From Castanea sativa (lineage: Eukaryota; Streptophyta; Magnoliopsida; Fagales; Fagaceae): a DNA stretch of 64,000 bases. How positions within the stretch are numbered: the first letter of the stretch is position 1; each line of letters opens with the position of its first letter. The position numbers and the translations under genes are program-made. The stretch spans positions 23,995,614 through 24,059,613 of the forward strand of contig NC_134015.1 in assembly GCF_040712315.1 (NCBI RefSeq), given 5' to 3'. This document shows, one piece after another, positions 49,136-59,698 of this stretch. The notes under the pieces are model-generated. The model did not search any database, had not been told where the DNA came from, and saw only the letters and a list, made by a program, of their open reading frames with translations.

Positions 49136-49740
49136 AACTACATCTATTTAGCAGATCAGTCAACGAAGTAAAAAAGGAAACACCCGATGCATTTATCCAC
49201 CCAAGCAAAGACTGGAAGAAAGACATCTTCAACTCTTGAGTCACTTTTTTAGTTCCTTCAAAAATTCGGGCATTCCTCTCCCTCCAAACACCCCACATCA
49301 AACAGTGAAGGACCAGATCCAAATCACCCCATTTCTATGCATTCTGAACTTGCCTGGCCAAGCTAGCTAGATGCTCTACTACATCCTTAGGCATGACCCT
49401 AGATACCCAAAAAAGTGTAAACACCATACTACACAACTCTCTCACTATCAGACAATGCAAGAGTAGATGATTTATAGTCTCTCCTGCTCTTTTACACATA
49501 CAATACCAATAAATAATAATATGCCAACGCTTCCTCAAATTGTCATTAGTCAAAATTCTACCCAACACTACCATCCATACAAAGAAATTAACTTTTGAAG
49601 GCACTTTGGGACTTCACATAGTCTTCCAAGGAAAAGACAATTGGGAAGGGGATTGTAAATCTTTATAGTAAGATCTAACATCAAAAATCCCCTGAGAAGC
49701 AGGTTTCCACCACAACTCATCCATAGTAAGTTGATTTAAG
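49113..49740 (-). pseudogene. LINE fragment: RT-associated zinc-binding region
   Basis: MPSKVNFFVWMVVLGRILTN, CKRAGETINHLLLHC and WGVWRERNARIFEGTKK are typical of the region after reverse transcriptase in plant LINEs. The frame breaks near 49330. No reverse transcriptase core is present. It interrupts the repeat shared with 26590. Confidence 0.8.
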
Positions 49741-49817
49741 TTGAGGGAACAAAATTAGTAGTAATAAAAAATGACATGTCAATGAAGTACATAATAGAGA
49801 GTATGAATAGAATGACA

Positions 49818-50994
49818 ATCATAGTTTTAAAACTCGGACAGGACCATACGGTCCGACCGGGAAAACCGCGAACCTCTCAATTTTGCAGTTTTTTAGCTTC
49901 AAGAACCGTTCAATGAGAAAAAAAGCAGGGACCCGTGCGAACCGTGGTTGGACCATACGATTATGAGAACCGTGACTGGTTTTTGAGGTTGGGACGGTTG
50001 CTTTTTTCGGCAAAGTTTTGGCCAATTCTTCAGCAGTACTTTGGGTTTTTTCAGATCTGGAACCAAATGAGAGGGAGAAAATTAAAAATTAAAAAACAGA
50101 GAAGAAGCAGCAGAGGAAGAAGAAGACAACGAAGAGGAAGGAAAAAAGCAAAAATGAAGAAATCAACCCTCACAGCAAGCAGCCTTCATCATGTGAACCC
50201 AAGCATGTGACTAACTTCCAGATGACTAACCCAAGCATCTTACTCTTCTTCTTTGTAGCTTCAAACATGCTGTTAGACATTGAGACTTGAGATTACATCA
50301 TAGTTTCTTCTCATTCTTCTTCTCTATATTGCTCTCTATTGTTCTTTCTTTGTCTCAGTATTCTTCATTTTCTCTTGTTATTTCTACATTTTTGCCTTCT
50401 CTATCTTCCTGTCTCTTCTCTTGTTATTTCTTGTTTTTGCCTTCTCATATACTCAACCTGACTGTCAGCCACAGCCTTTATTCTTGGGCATCGATTTTAA
50501 TCTGGTGGACAAAACAATGTTTTCTTTCTCACTTTTCTAGGCTTCTAGCTTTAGTTTATACTTTATATTTTATTTTTAAAATTTCATGGGGAATGGGTAA
50601 ATTACCAGAGCCTTGGGTCTCTCAACAAAAGACAAAAGTTGAGTGGGAAACAAACCAATAACCACTGCCGCCACTATTCATGTTTTTTTTTTTTGGTAGT
50701 AAAACCGGAAATGTCTATTAACTTTTTTCTTTTCCAATTAATTTCATGGGAAATGTCTATTAACTTTTATATTGGGTTTCGTAAAAATAAAATAAAAAAG
50801 TTTATAAATAGTCAAATATTTGGAACTATTTTAGGTAAATTTTCAATTTTTATTAATTTAATATATTAATTTATATTTTAATTAATTATGACGTCATCAT
50901 GGTTCAATCTCGGTTCAACCTCAGTCTAACCTTAAAAACCTTGAACTTTTCCCTTTTACGGTTCATTGAACGGTTCGGGTCTGAAAACCATGAT
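49818..50994. mobile_element. Non-autonomous TIR element with CGGTTC-rich ends
   Basis: The left edge ATCATAGTTTTAAAACTCGG and the right edge GGGTCTGAAAACCATGAT are inverted copies (ATCATRGTTTT). Both are followed inward by repeated GAACCGT, ACGGTTC and CATACGG words. The interior (50080-50210) is purine-rich and could encode only a basic low-complexity peptide. Superfamily and target duplication are unclear. Confidence 0.55.
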
Positions 50995-51614
50995 GATAAT
51001 ACATGTGATTGACCTTGACTAGTTTGTTGAGAATCAGTTGCCAGCCCTTAGATTTTTTGAGACTAAAGCTTGGTTGTTCTAGTTCTTGCAAGAGCAAAAT
51101 ATTGGGACAAAAATTGGCACATCATAGATGTCCTTTCCTATATATGGATAGATGGAGACTTGAGGATTTAGGAACTTACCCTTTTTTTTTTATAAGTGAA
51201 AACAACGCATACGTTTAAGGACAAGGAACTTACTATTTTCTTACACAGCGCTTGTGTTATAAACATCAAAGAAATAATGTATACAGGTTATTAACATTAG
51301 TTTCCCTTTGATTTGATCTTTCATTCACAAGATCTAATATTTCGTTCTCTTTGCTTCTCTTTCAGAAGATCTAAAACACATCCCTCTGAATGTTTGCATC
51401 TTTGATTTTCCTTTTTTTTTTTTTTGATTTTCCATATTTAATTCACTGTTTCACTTTCCAAGCTTTGTATTTTTTTTTGGGGGGGGGGGGGGGGGGGTTG
51501 GTTAGTATATCAGAATATTGTTGTAAATATGTTGTGTGGGAAGTAATTGTGTTAGGTTTGTTCGAAGGTTGGGAAAATGCATTCTGTTTGGATGTCCAGA
51601 AAACGTTGGAAAAT
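50995..51614. other. Intergenic DNA with poly(T)/poly(G) tract, no gene seen
   Basis: T-run then about 20 G at 51470-51497. No conserved coding signal was recognised. Confidence 0.45.
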
Positions 51615-51930
51615 CCTGGTATAGGACGTGAAGGTGAGCGGCAGAATATTAAAGAGCAAAACAAAACCGTAGGCTTCACCACTGTATGATGTTTGGCTTC
51701 ACCACCAAACATAGAACGTAAATCAGAAATATTCTTTATTCCCCAAAATACACTATCCGAAAAAGTCTAGGGAACCCATTTGAGGGTGGATCCCCAAACA
51801 TTTTGGGATGGTGTATTTTGGAGAATAAAGAATATTTCTAATTTATGTTTTATGTTTGGTGGTGAAGCATTTGGTTTTGTTTGTACTTTAATATTATGTT
51901 GTTCACCTTCATGTCCTACACTAAATCCAT
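51615..51930. repeat. Large foldback (inverted repeat), arms over 100 bp
   Basis: Left arm about 51615-51768, right arm about 51811-51930. For example, TTCACCACCAAACATAGAAC and AAGAATATTTCTAATTTATG pair across a loop of about 40 bases; TGAAGGTGAGCGGCAGAATA pairs with the region at 51890-51915. The left arm has about 20 extra bases in the form of a repeated GGCTTCACCAC word. Transcription through it would give a long hairpin. No TIR element class is assigned. Confidence 0.75.
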
Positions 51931-52830
51931 TCCGTTTGAATTGTGTGTGTTTAGTTCCAGAGAAAATATGGGAAAATGAGTAATTTTTGGGATGAACTCT
52001 GTTTTTCGATCTATATTTTTTGGGCTTGTGCGTGTGTGTTTGTTTCCTAAGAAAATCAAATGAAAATGTTATGGTAGTGGATAAATAAAATATAGTATAA
52101 ATAATATTTTTTATTGACGTGGACAAAGCCACATTGTTTAGAGCAGAAGGGCTCCTAATCAAAAGATTCAAAACGATAGGTAATGTTAGGGGACTAAATT
52201 AAAATTTTGAAACTTTTAAGGCTAAAATCAAAATTACTCATATTTTAGGGGTGTAGAATGCAATTTACTCATAAATTTATTTAAAGGAACTTGCTTTGGT
52301 GTTTGCGCCAACTCCCTCTAGGTGGGAAAGACTCGACCTTGTCAAGTAAAATCCTGCTTGGTGTTGTAGCAAGTCACTCAATAGGAAATGAACTGCCATT
52401 GTACACCCCTAAGGTCATTGGGTGAATGTTACAGCCCTTATGTCTGTTAGAAATCAACACTAACTCTCTTGTCTCTAGAAATTTCTAGAGTTCCATTCAA
52501 TTTGCTTCTCTCTGAAATTCTCTAGAACTTTTCAAACAATCTTTTTCTTTAGAAATATCTAGAGTTTATCTCAACCTCTCTCTCATTCTTTAGAACATTC
52601 TCTTGCATTCCGGATTTCTCTACGATAGTGTCTCCTGTAAACTCATGTGATAGTTGGGCAAAATTCATGATTTAGTGGTTCATTTGTGCCACTCCAGTAG
52701 TGCTCAAATAAATCTGGATCAAATTGCTATAGGTCGTCTCTGGTAATCCAAGTTTAGTCTAACTTTGGTCGTCCTTGGTAGAGAACCAAGAAGCTGTGAA
52801 TCGCTTAATCTCTATTGAAAACAACTTGCT
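51931..52830. other. Intergenic, partly LTR-like DNA with TCTAGA palindromes
   Basis: No gene. From about 52440 the DNA is LTR-like. Between 52470 and 52605 it has clustered CTAGAAATTTCTAGAG-type motifs resembling heat-shock elements. It forms the left flank of the 10-kb Ty3/gypsy element and continues at 62845. Confidence 0.4.
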
Positions 52831-53355
52831 TGAAGGGGTAAAAATAGGAGACGAATCTTTCTTCCGGACTTGAAGGGACGAAGTGGAAGAAGACGGATTG
52901 ATATCGTAGGAAATGCGTATATGACAGTGTAGGTCATTGAGTATCCGTCCTATATAAATTGTTTATAGATTCTTGGTTAAATGTCACCCGATATGTTTGA
53001 CTTGACTTTTGCTTTCTCTCCACGCAAGCGTGTACACTTGAAATTCTTGCGTTACACATTTGTCCATAATAAGAAGACTCCTATATGGAAAAGAGTTCAA
53101 GAAGGAAGTTGTATCTTCAAAGGAGAGGCAATTCTATGCCAATATAAATACCCCAGAAACCCTAAACATCAAGGTACGCACAATTGACTCAACTCTAGCA
53201 CTCTAGGGTTGTAAAAAATTCTAACTTGACCTTCGGAGGGTTTTTGGCCGGCACCACACCGGTGCTCTCTTTTAGGTCTTTTATTTTCTCTTTGCAGGTG
53301 TTGTCTTGGATTGAAGAGTGCTTGCAGCTTACTGGTGATTTTTTCGACTTCATCA
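52831..53355 (+). repeat. 5' LTR
   Basis: 525 bp, TGAAGGGG...TTCATCA, with TATA boxes at about 52951 (TATATAAATT) and 53141 (AATATAAATACC); the second, followed by CCCCAGAAACCCTAAAC, is the likelier promoter. By eye it differs from the 3' LTR at about 15 positions, with no length change. Confidence 0.95.
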
Positions 53356-53356
53356 G

Positions 53357-53374
53357 TTGGCGCCGTCTGTGGGG
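53357..53374 (+). promoter_or_regulatory. Primer-binding site
   Basis: TTGGCGCCGTCTGTGGGG directly follows the 5' LTR. It is the priming site for minus-strand DNA synthesis by a host tRNA, tRNA-Asp-like in its first bases. Confidence 0.75.
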
Positions 53375-53421
53375 ACAGAAGCGTATTCAACCGCTGCTTT
53401 ATTCCTAAGACAAAAGGTTGC

Positions 53422-56400
53422 ATGGTACTCACTAGATCAATGGCAACAACCAACAATCAAGGTGAGGAACCGCACGCCACAGCATTAAAGAGGCAAGTCC
53501 AAACGGTCGCAGCGGCGGTTGAATGCCTCACTAAGCAGAATCATGATTTAGAAGAGCAATTACGACAAGGGAACACACACCAAAGTGCACCAGAGGAAGA
53601 CCAGGAAGGCGCTAGTCTAGAGGGGAGAAATGCGGTAGGGTCTGAGGGTAGCAATGCCCCGACTAGACCGGAGCGGCAGGAGACCAACCCGCCGTCCGTT
53701 TCGGACACCTTACCACCTCACATCGCAGCTGAGATGCAGCAGATGAGGGAACGTATGGACGTGATGATGACTGCCCTGAGGGGACGAATATCCAGCGACC
53801 TGGATGACCTAGTCCATAGAACATATTCGCCCTTCACAACGCTCGTGACTTCGTGCCCCCTTCCTCCAAAGTTTCGCATGCCACACATCGAGAACTATGA
53901 CGGATCCAAAGACCCTTTGGATCACTTGGAATCTTTCAAGACCTTAATGCATCTTCAGGGTGTGCCAGACGAAATCATGTGCAGGGCTTTCCTCACCACG
54001 TTGAAAGGACCTGCAAGGGACTGGTACAGTAGGCTAGCACCTAACTCCATCAGCACTTTTAAGGAATTAGGCGCACAGTTTGTATCACACTTTATCAGGA
54101 GTCACCAGCATAAGAAGTCTACTGCGTGTCTATTGAACATCAGGCAGCGAGAAGGCGAGACCTTAAGATCATACATCGACCGATTCAACTAGGAATCCCT
54201 CGAGATAGACGAGGCTGATGACAAGATACTCGTGGTAGCGTTCACGAACGGGCTAAGGAAGGGTAAGTTCCTGTTTTCTTTATACAAGAATGACCCAAAG
54301 ACTATGTCCGACGTATTTTTCAGGGCAACAAAGTATATGAACACAGAGGGCGCCTTGCTCGCTAGAGAAGACAAACCTAGAAAGAGGGAAAGGCAGGAAG
54401 ATATGCAACCGGAAAAGGGGCAAAAAATGGCAAGAACAAGAGAACGACGGGAGGATCGGCGACCCAAGCTGCCTACGGGAAGGTTTACAAACTTCACCCC
54501 CCTCACAGCCCTAATTGACCAGGTGTTGATGCAGATTAAAGACGAAGGAACTTTGACGTTCCCTGGCAAGCTAAAGGGAGATCCGAATAAGAGGCCAAGA
54601 GACAGGTACTGCCTCTTTCATGGCGATCATGGTCACAATACGACAGACTGTTATGACTTAAAGCAGCAAATTGAAGCCCTCATTAGGCAGGGAAGGTTGC
54701 AGAGGTTCGTAAGGAAGGAGAGAACAGATCAAAACCAGGAGCTGAATCCCAGACGGGAACATGAACGTCCCAGACCACCGATGGCAGACATACGGATGAT
54801 AATGGGGGGCACTACTTCAGCAGGGTCGTCCAAAAAGGCTAGAAAGACCTACTTACGGACGGTGCAAAACGTCCAGTCGACAGGTTCCTTGCTAGAAGGA
54901 ACATAACGAGATAGCCCCAGCATCGAGTTTTCGGAAGAAAAGGCGCGACGCCTTCACCACCCACATGACAACGCGCTTGTGGTCAGCATACAAGCAGGGG
55001 ACTACAACATCCACCGAGTTTTGGTGGACAACAGGAGCTCGGCGGATATCCTTTATTACCCCGCGTTCCAGCAAATGGGGATTGCTAAAGAGCGCCTGAT
55101 CCCAACAAGCGTGCCCCTTGTTGGCTTTGGAGGAACCAGGGTCTATCCTTTGGGATCTGTCACGTTGGCGGTGACGGTAGGAGATTACCCGCAGCAAATA
55201 ACCAAGGATGTTTCTTTTCTCGTGGTTGATTGCTCCTCAGCATATAATGCCATACTTGGACGGCCCACTCTCAATGCGTGGAAGGCCATCACCTCTACCT
55301 ACCATCTGATGATCAAGTTTCCCACCGAATACGGAGTTGGAGAACTACGAGGAAATCAGGTGGCTGCGCGGGAATGTTACGTTGCCATGATGGAGATGGA
55401 TGACCACCTACAGGCAATGAACATCGAGGAACAGAGAACAGTAGTAGAACCTGTGGAAGAGTTGGAGGAAGTACGACTGGATGATTCTAGGCCGGACCGA
55501 ACCACCAGAATCGGCACCCTAGTCGACCAAACGGTTCGACAAGCGCTCGTGTTATTCCTCAAAGAAAACCAAGACGTTTTTGTATGGAGCCATGAGGACA
55601 TGCCGGGAATAGATCCGAAAATCATAGTTCACAAATTGAACGTGTCACCTTCTTTCTCTCCAGTTTGACAGAAAAAGCGCGTGTTCGCCCCCAAACGGGA
55701 TCGAGCCATAGCAGAAGAAGTACAAAAGCTACGAGAAGCAGACTTCATACGGGAGGTGTACTACCTTGATTGGCTGGCAAATGTAGTAATGGTCAAGAAA
55801 TCCAACGAAAAGTGGAGAATGTGTGTCGTCTTCACGGATCTGAATAGAGCATGCCCTAAAGATAGTTACCCACTCCCGCGCATTGACACCTTGGTAGACT
55901 CCACCGCAAGACATGAACTTTTGAGCTTCATGGACGCCTTCTCCGGGTACAATCAAATTAAGTTGGATAAGACTGATCAGGAGAAAACATCATTTGTGAT
56001 AGGCCAGGGGCTTTTTTGCTACAAGGTAATGCCTTTCGGGCTTAAGAACGCGGGAGCCACGTATCAGAGATTGATGAACAAAATGTTCGCGCACCAAATT
56101 GGCAGAAACGTGCAGGTTTACATGGATGACATGCTGGTGAAAAGCGTAAAGGTGTCTCATCATATGAGGGACCTCCAGGAGACTTTCAACACTCTTCGGA
56201 CATACAAAATAAAGCTGAATCCAAGCAAATGCGCGTTTGGAGTCACCGCGGGAAAATTCTTGGGATTCATGGTATCCCAGAGAGGCATTGAAGTCAACCC
56301 AGAGAAAGTAAAGGCGATTATGGAACTGTCTCCTCCAAGGACGGTAAAGGAAGTACAGAGTTTGACCGGGAAGATAGCAGCCTTAAACAGATTCGTATCT

Positions 56401-58632
56401 AGAGCGATGAACAAATGTCTCCCCTTCTTCCGAACATTAAGGAGATCTTTCGAATGGACGGACGAGTGCCAAAAAGCATTTGAAGAGTTGAAGGCATATC
56501 TCTCTGCTCCGCCATTACTTAGCCCATCTACGCCGGGGGAGGAATTGTTCCTGTACCTTGCTGTCTCATCAGCAGCGGTTAGTGCAGCTCTCATCAGAGA
56601 AGAAAGGAAGATACAAAAGCCCGTGTACTTTATCAGCCGGGCACTAAGAGGAGCAGAAGAAAGATACCCGCGGATGGAAAAACTCGCTTTCGCTTTTGTG
56701 ACTGCAGCTCGAAAGCTCAAGCCCTATTTTCAAGCACATACCATAAATGTCCCGACGGATCAGAGCAATCCCGAAATTGCTGGACGGATGGCTCTGTGGG
56801 CAATCGAGCTAAGTGAGTACGATATCCAATACCAACCACGAACGGCTGTGAAAGGACAGATACTGGCAGACTTCATTGCGGAATTCACTACCGTTGAGGA
56901 GCAGGGGGCAGGAGAGACGCCCACATGGAGAATTCACACAGACGGATCTTCCAATAAGCACGCTGGAGGTGTCGGGGTCGTACTCCACACCTCGGAAGGA
57001 GATAAAAATGAATGCATGATCCGTCTGGACTTCACCACTACTAACAACGAAGCGGAGTACGAGGCCTTGGTTGCGGGATTGGAGCTTGCAATAGCGACTG
57101 GGCCTAGGAAGGCGGTCGCCTACTCCGATTCTCAAATCGTAGCCAGTCAAATTAATGGGAGTTATGATTGTAGGAATGAACGAATGAGAAGGTACCTCGG
57201 GGAAGTGAAGGGTCGAACTAATGACCTCCAATTCACGATAGTTCAGATCCCAAGAGAAGAGAACCAAGAGGCGGATCGATTCGCAAAGGCTGCTTCGACC
57301 GAACCTATGATCGCCCCAAAATAGGTATTGTCCTTCATCCAGCTTTCATCACTATTAGATAATGTTAGAATGCAGGAAGTAAGCGTTGAGAACGATTGGA
57401 CGGTTCCAATTATGGCGTACCTCAAAGACGGCAAGCTGCCAGGTAGCAAAGAAGACACAAGGAAGTTGAAGGTTAAAGCTGCCCGATTCATCCTGATTAA
57501 AAACGTCCTCTACAAAAGAGGATTCTCCCGACCATATCTAAGATGCCTCGGCCGTAAGGAAGCAGACTACGTGATGAGGGAGGTCCATGAAGGAATTTGT
57601 GGGAACCATTCTGGATCAAGGTCTCTAGTGCATAAGCTACTCCGAACGGGATACTACTGGCCAATAATGCAAAAGGATGCCCATATGTACGTTAGAACTT
57701 GCGACAAGTGTCAACGATTTGGCAATCTCATTAGGCAGCCAACGGAAGAACTCACCCCTATGACGGCTCCATGGCCGTTCGCACAATGGGGGTTGGACAT
57801 CATGGGTCCATTCCCTACAGCGGTAAGGCAGTTGAAGTTCTTGGTGGTTGGTATTGACTACTTCACCAAATGGGTGGAAGCAGAAGCTCTGGCTACTATC
57901 ACGGAGAAAAACATTCGTAGCTTTGTGTGGAGAAGTATTATTTACAGATATGGGATTCTAAGGGTGCTCGTTTCAGACAACGGGAAGCAATTCAATAACG
58001 ATGCATTTCGGGACTTTTTTTCTCAACTGGGAATCAAAAATCACTACTTGTCGCACGCCCACCCACAGGCCAATGGACAAGTTGAAGTCATGAACCGGTC
58101 CTTGTTAAAGATTATCAAGACCCAACTCGAGGGGGCAAAGGGCATATGGCCGGACGAACTACCAAGTGTTCTATGGGCGTACAGGACAACGACAAGAACA
58201 CCAACAGGAGAGACACTGTTTCGATTGGCGTATGGTACTGAGGCCCTCATACCAGCAGAGGTGGGATTAGCGAGCTACTGTGTGGAAAGCTACGACGAGA
58301 GCAAGAATAATGAAGCATTGCGTTTAGAACTTGACCTTGTAGATGAAGTCAGGGCAGCAGCAGTACAAAGACTAGCACGATACCAAGACATGATGGCAAA
58401 ACACTACAACTCCAAGGTCAGGCACCGGGACTTCCAGGTGGGAGATCTAGTATTGTGAAAACTACTCGGCGCTACAAAGGATGCCTCCTAGGGAAAACTG
58501 GGTCCTAACTGGGAAGGCCCGTACAGAATTATCTCATGGCATAGGAAAGGAACGTACTACTTAGATATGTTAGACGGAAGGAAACTGAGCCATCCATGGA
58601 ACACAGAGCACCTGAAGAAATACTACCAGTAG
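53422..58632 (+). pseudogene. gag-pol polyprotein of the Ty3/gypsy element, six internal stops
   Basis: One reading frame of 1737 codons, interrupted by stops at 54190 (TAG), 54904 (TAA), 55666 (TGA), 57322 (TAG), 58456 (TGA) and 58489 (TAG), without any frameshift. The start MVLTRSMA was chosen by likeness to MVRTRSRA of the other element. Order: gag (MCRAFLTTLKGPARDWYSRL, Cys/His YCLFHGDHGHNTTDC), protease (VLVDNRSSADILYY near 55021, where the usual DNG/DSG Gly is Arg), RT (FMDAFSGYNQIKL; YMDD at 56119-56130), RNase H (HTDGSS, TNNEAEYEAL, YSDSQIV) and integrase (HEGICGNHSG, CDKCQR, WGLDIMGPF, VSDNGKQF, ANGQVEVMNRSLLK, so the DDE residues are present). RT and integrase cores look intact apart from the stops. 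Confidence 0.95.
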
Positions 58633-58800
58633 TGCAGCGGACATAAGACAATATCTACCCCCTTGGTTCCAATTTATTTTTAAACTGTTGTAGTTTTTAC
58701 TTATTAGAACCTAAGTTTTCTTTTCCATTAACAATATGGTCTATCGATCTGATATAATGAGAAGAATTTTTATTTAGAATATATGAAATGTATGGTGCTC
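58633..58800 (+). other. Short spacer after integrase
   Basis: AT-rich spacer between the polyprotein stop and the repeat array. No feature beyond that. Confidence 0.4.
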
Positions 58801-59290
58801 AAAATCTACAAAGTCCGCAAAGTGGACGGATCATCCCAAGGGATGAAGACCTATATAGTCCACAAAGTGGACGGATAATCCCAAAGGATGAAGACCTACA
58901 AAGTCCACAAAGTGGACGGATCATCCCAACGGATGAAGACCTACAAAGTTCGTAAAGTGGACGGATCATCTCAAGGGATGAAGACCTACAAAGTCCACAA
59001 AGTGGACGGATCATCCCAAGGGATGAAGACCTACAAAGTCCACAAAGTGGATGGATCATCCCAAGGGATGGAGACCTACAGTCCACAAAGTAGACGGGTC
59101 ATTGCAAGAGATGAAAAACCTACGAAGTCCACAAGGTGGACGGATTATCCCAAAGGATGGAGACCTACGAAATCCACAAAGTGGACGGGTCACCCTATTG
59201 TATGAAAAACCTACGAAGTCCACAAAGTGGACGGATTATCCCAAGGGATGGACCTATGAAGTCCACATAGTGGACGGACGTTAACCAAGT
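58801..59290 (+). repeat. Tandem array of about ten 45-bp repeats with palindromic core
   Basis: The unit is close to CTACAAAGTCCACAAAGTGG followed by ACGGATCATCCCAAGGGATG and AAGAC. Each unit contains GTCCAC-AAA-GTGGAC, a 6-bp stem with a 3-base loop, and many also CATCCCAAGGGATG, a second palindrome. Early units are 45 bp, so the array is open in three frames, while later units drift in length. Degenerate units continue to about 59510. Located between pol and the antisense gene. Confidence 0.9.
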
Positions 59291-59698
59291 CCACAAAGTG
59301 GACAGATCTTAAAAAATGGATGAAAATCTAGCCCAAATAAAGGACGGACATCTACAAAGTCCTCACAGTAGGCGGGATTATCTAAAATGGGTAAACGTCT
59401 AGTCCACATAATGGATAGATCCCTATTGTGTCTGCATAAGAGATGGATATCTATCAAAGACCACATTGTGGACAGGTCTCCTAATGGATTAAAATTGTTA
59501 AACAATGGACGGACCCCTGCGACAAATTAGACTTGCATGCAGCAGTAAATTAAAAATACTCGATGGATAAAAAGCAAGCAAATAAGCAAACAAGATTCAA
59601 TAAGATGAAATGTGCACAATTACAAAACGACGGTTCAACAAATTAGATTACAACGGTTAAAGTTTTTACCGCAAAAAAAAAAAAAAAGAAGAAGATTA
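59291..59698 (+). other. Decayed repeat units and spacer
   Basis: Degenerate GTCCACA/GTGGAC words to about 59510, then an A-rich spacer with a poly(A) run at about 59673-59687. No gene. Confidence 0.5.

Noticed and set aside
49935..50210. Basic Arg/Lys-rich 91-codon frame
   Set aside because: It lies inside a CGGTTC-type TIR element and its composition comes from a purine-rich tract.
50287..50661. 124-codon Ser/Leu-rich frame as a membrane protein
   Set aside because: T-rich DNA inside the element at 49818-50994 gives chance hydrophobic frames; no conserved features.
56160..56720. 186-codon frame on the - strand across pol
   Set aside because: It is the complement of the conserved reverse transcriptase and RNase H coding sequence and has no motif of its own.
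58888..59205. Repeat peptide with 15-residue units (KVHKVDGSSQG type) as a real protein
   Set aside because: The frame stays open only because units are 45 bp long; the opposite strand is open too, and later units shift the frame.
58801..59290. CRISPR-like array
   Set aside because: The repeats are contiguous 45-bp tandem units without distinct spacers, in a plant retrotransposon.
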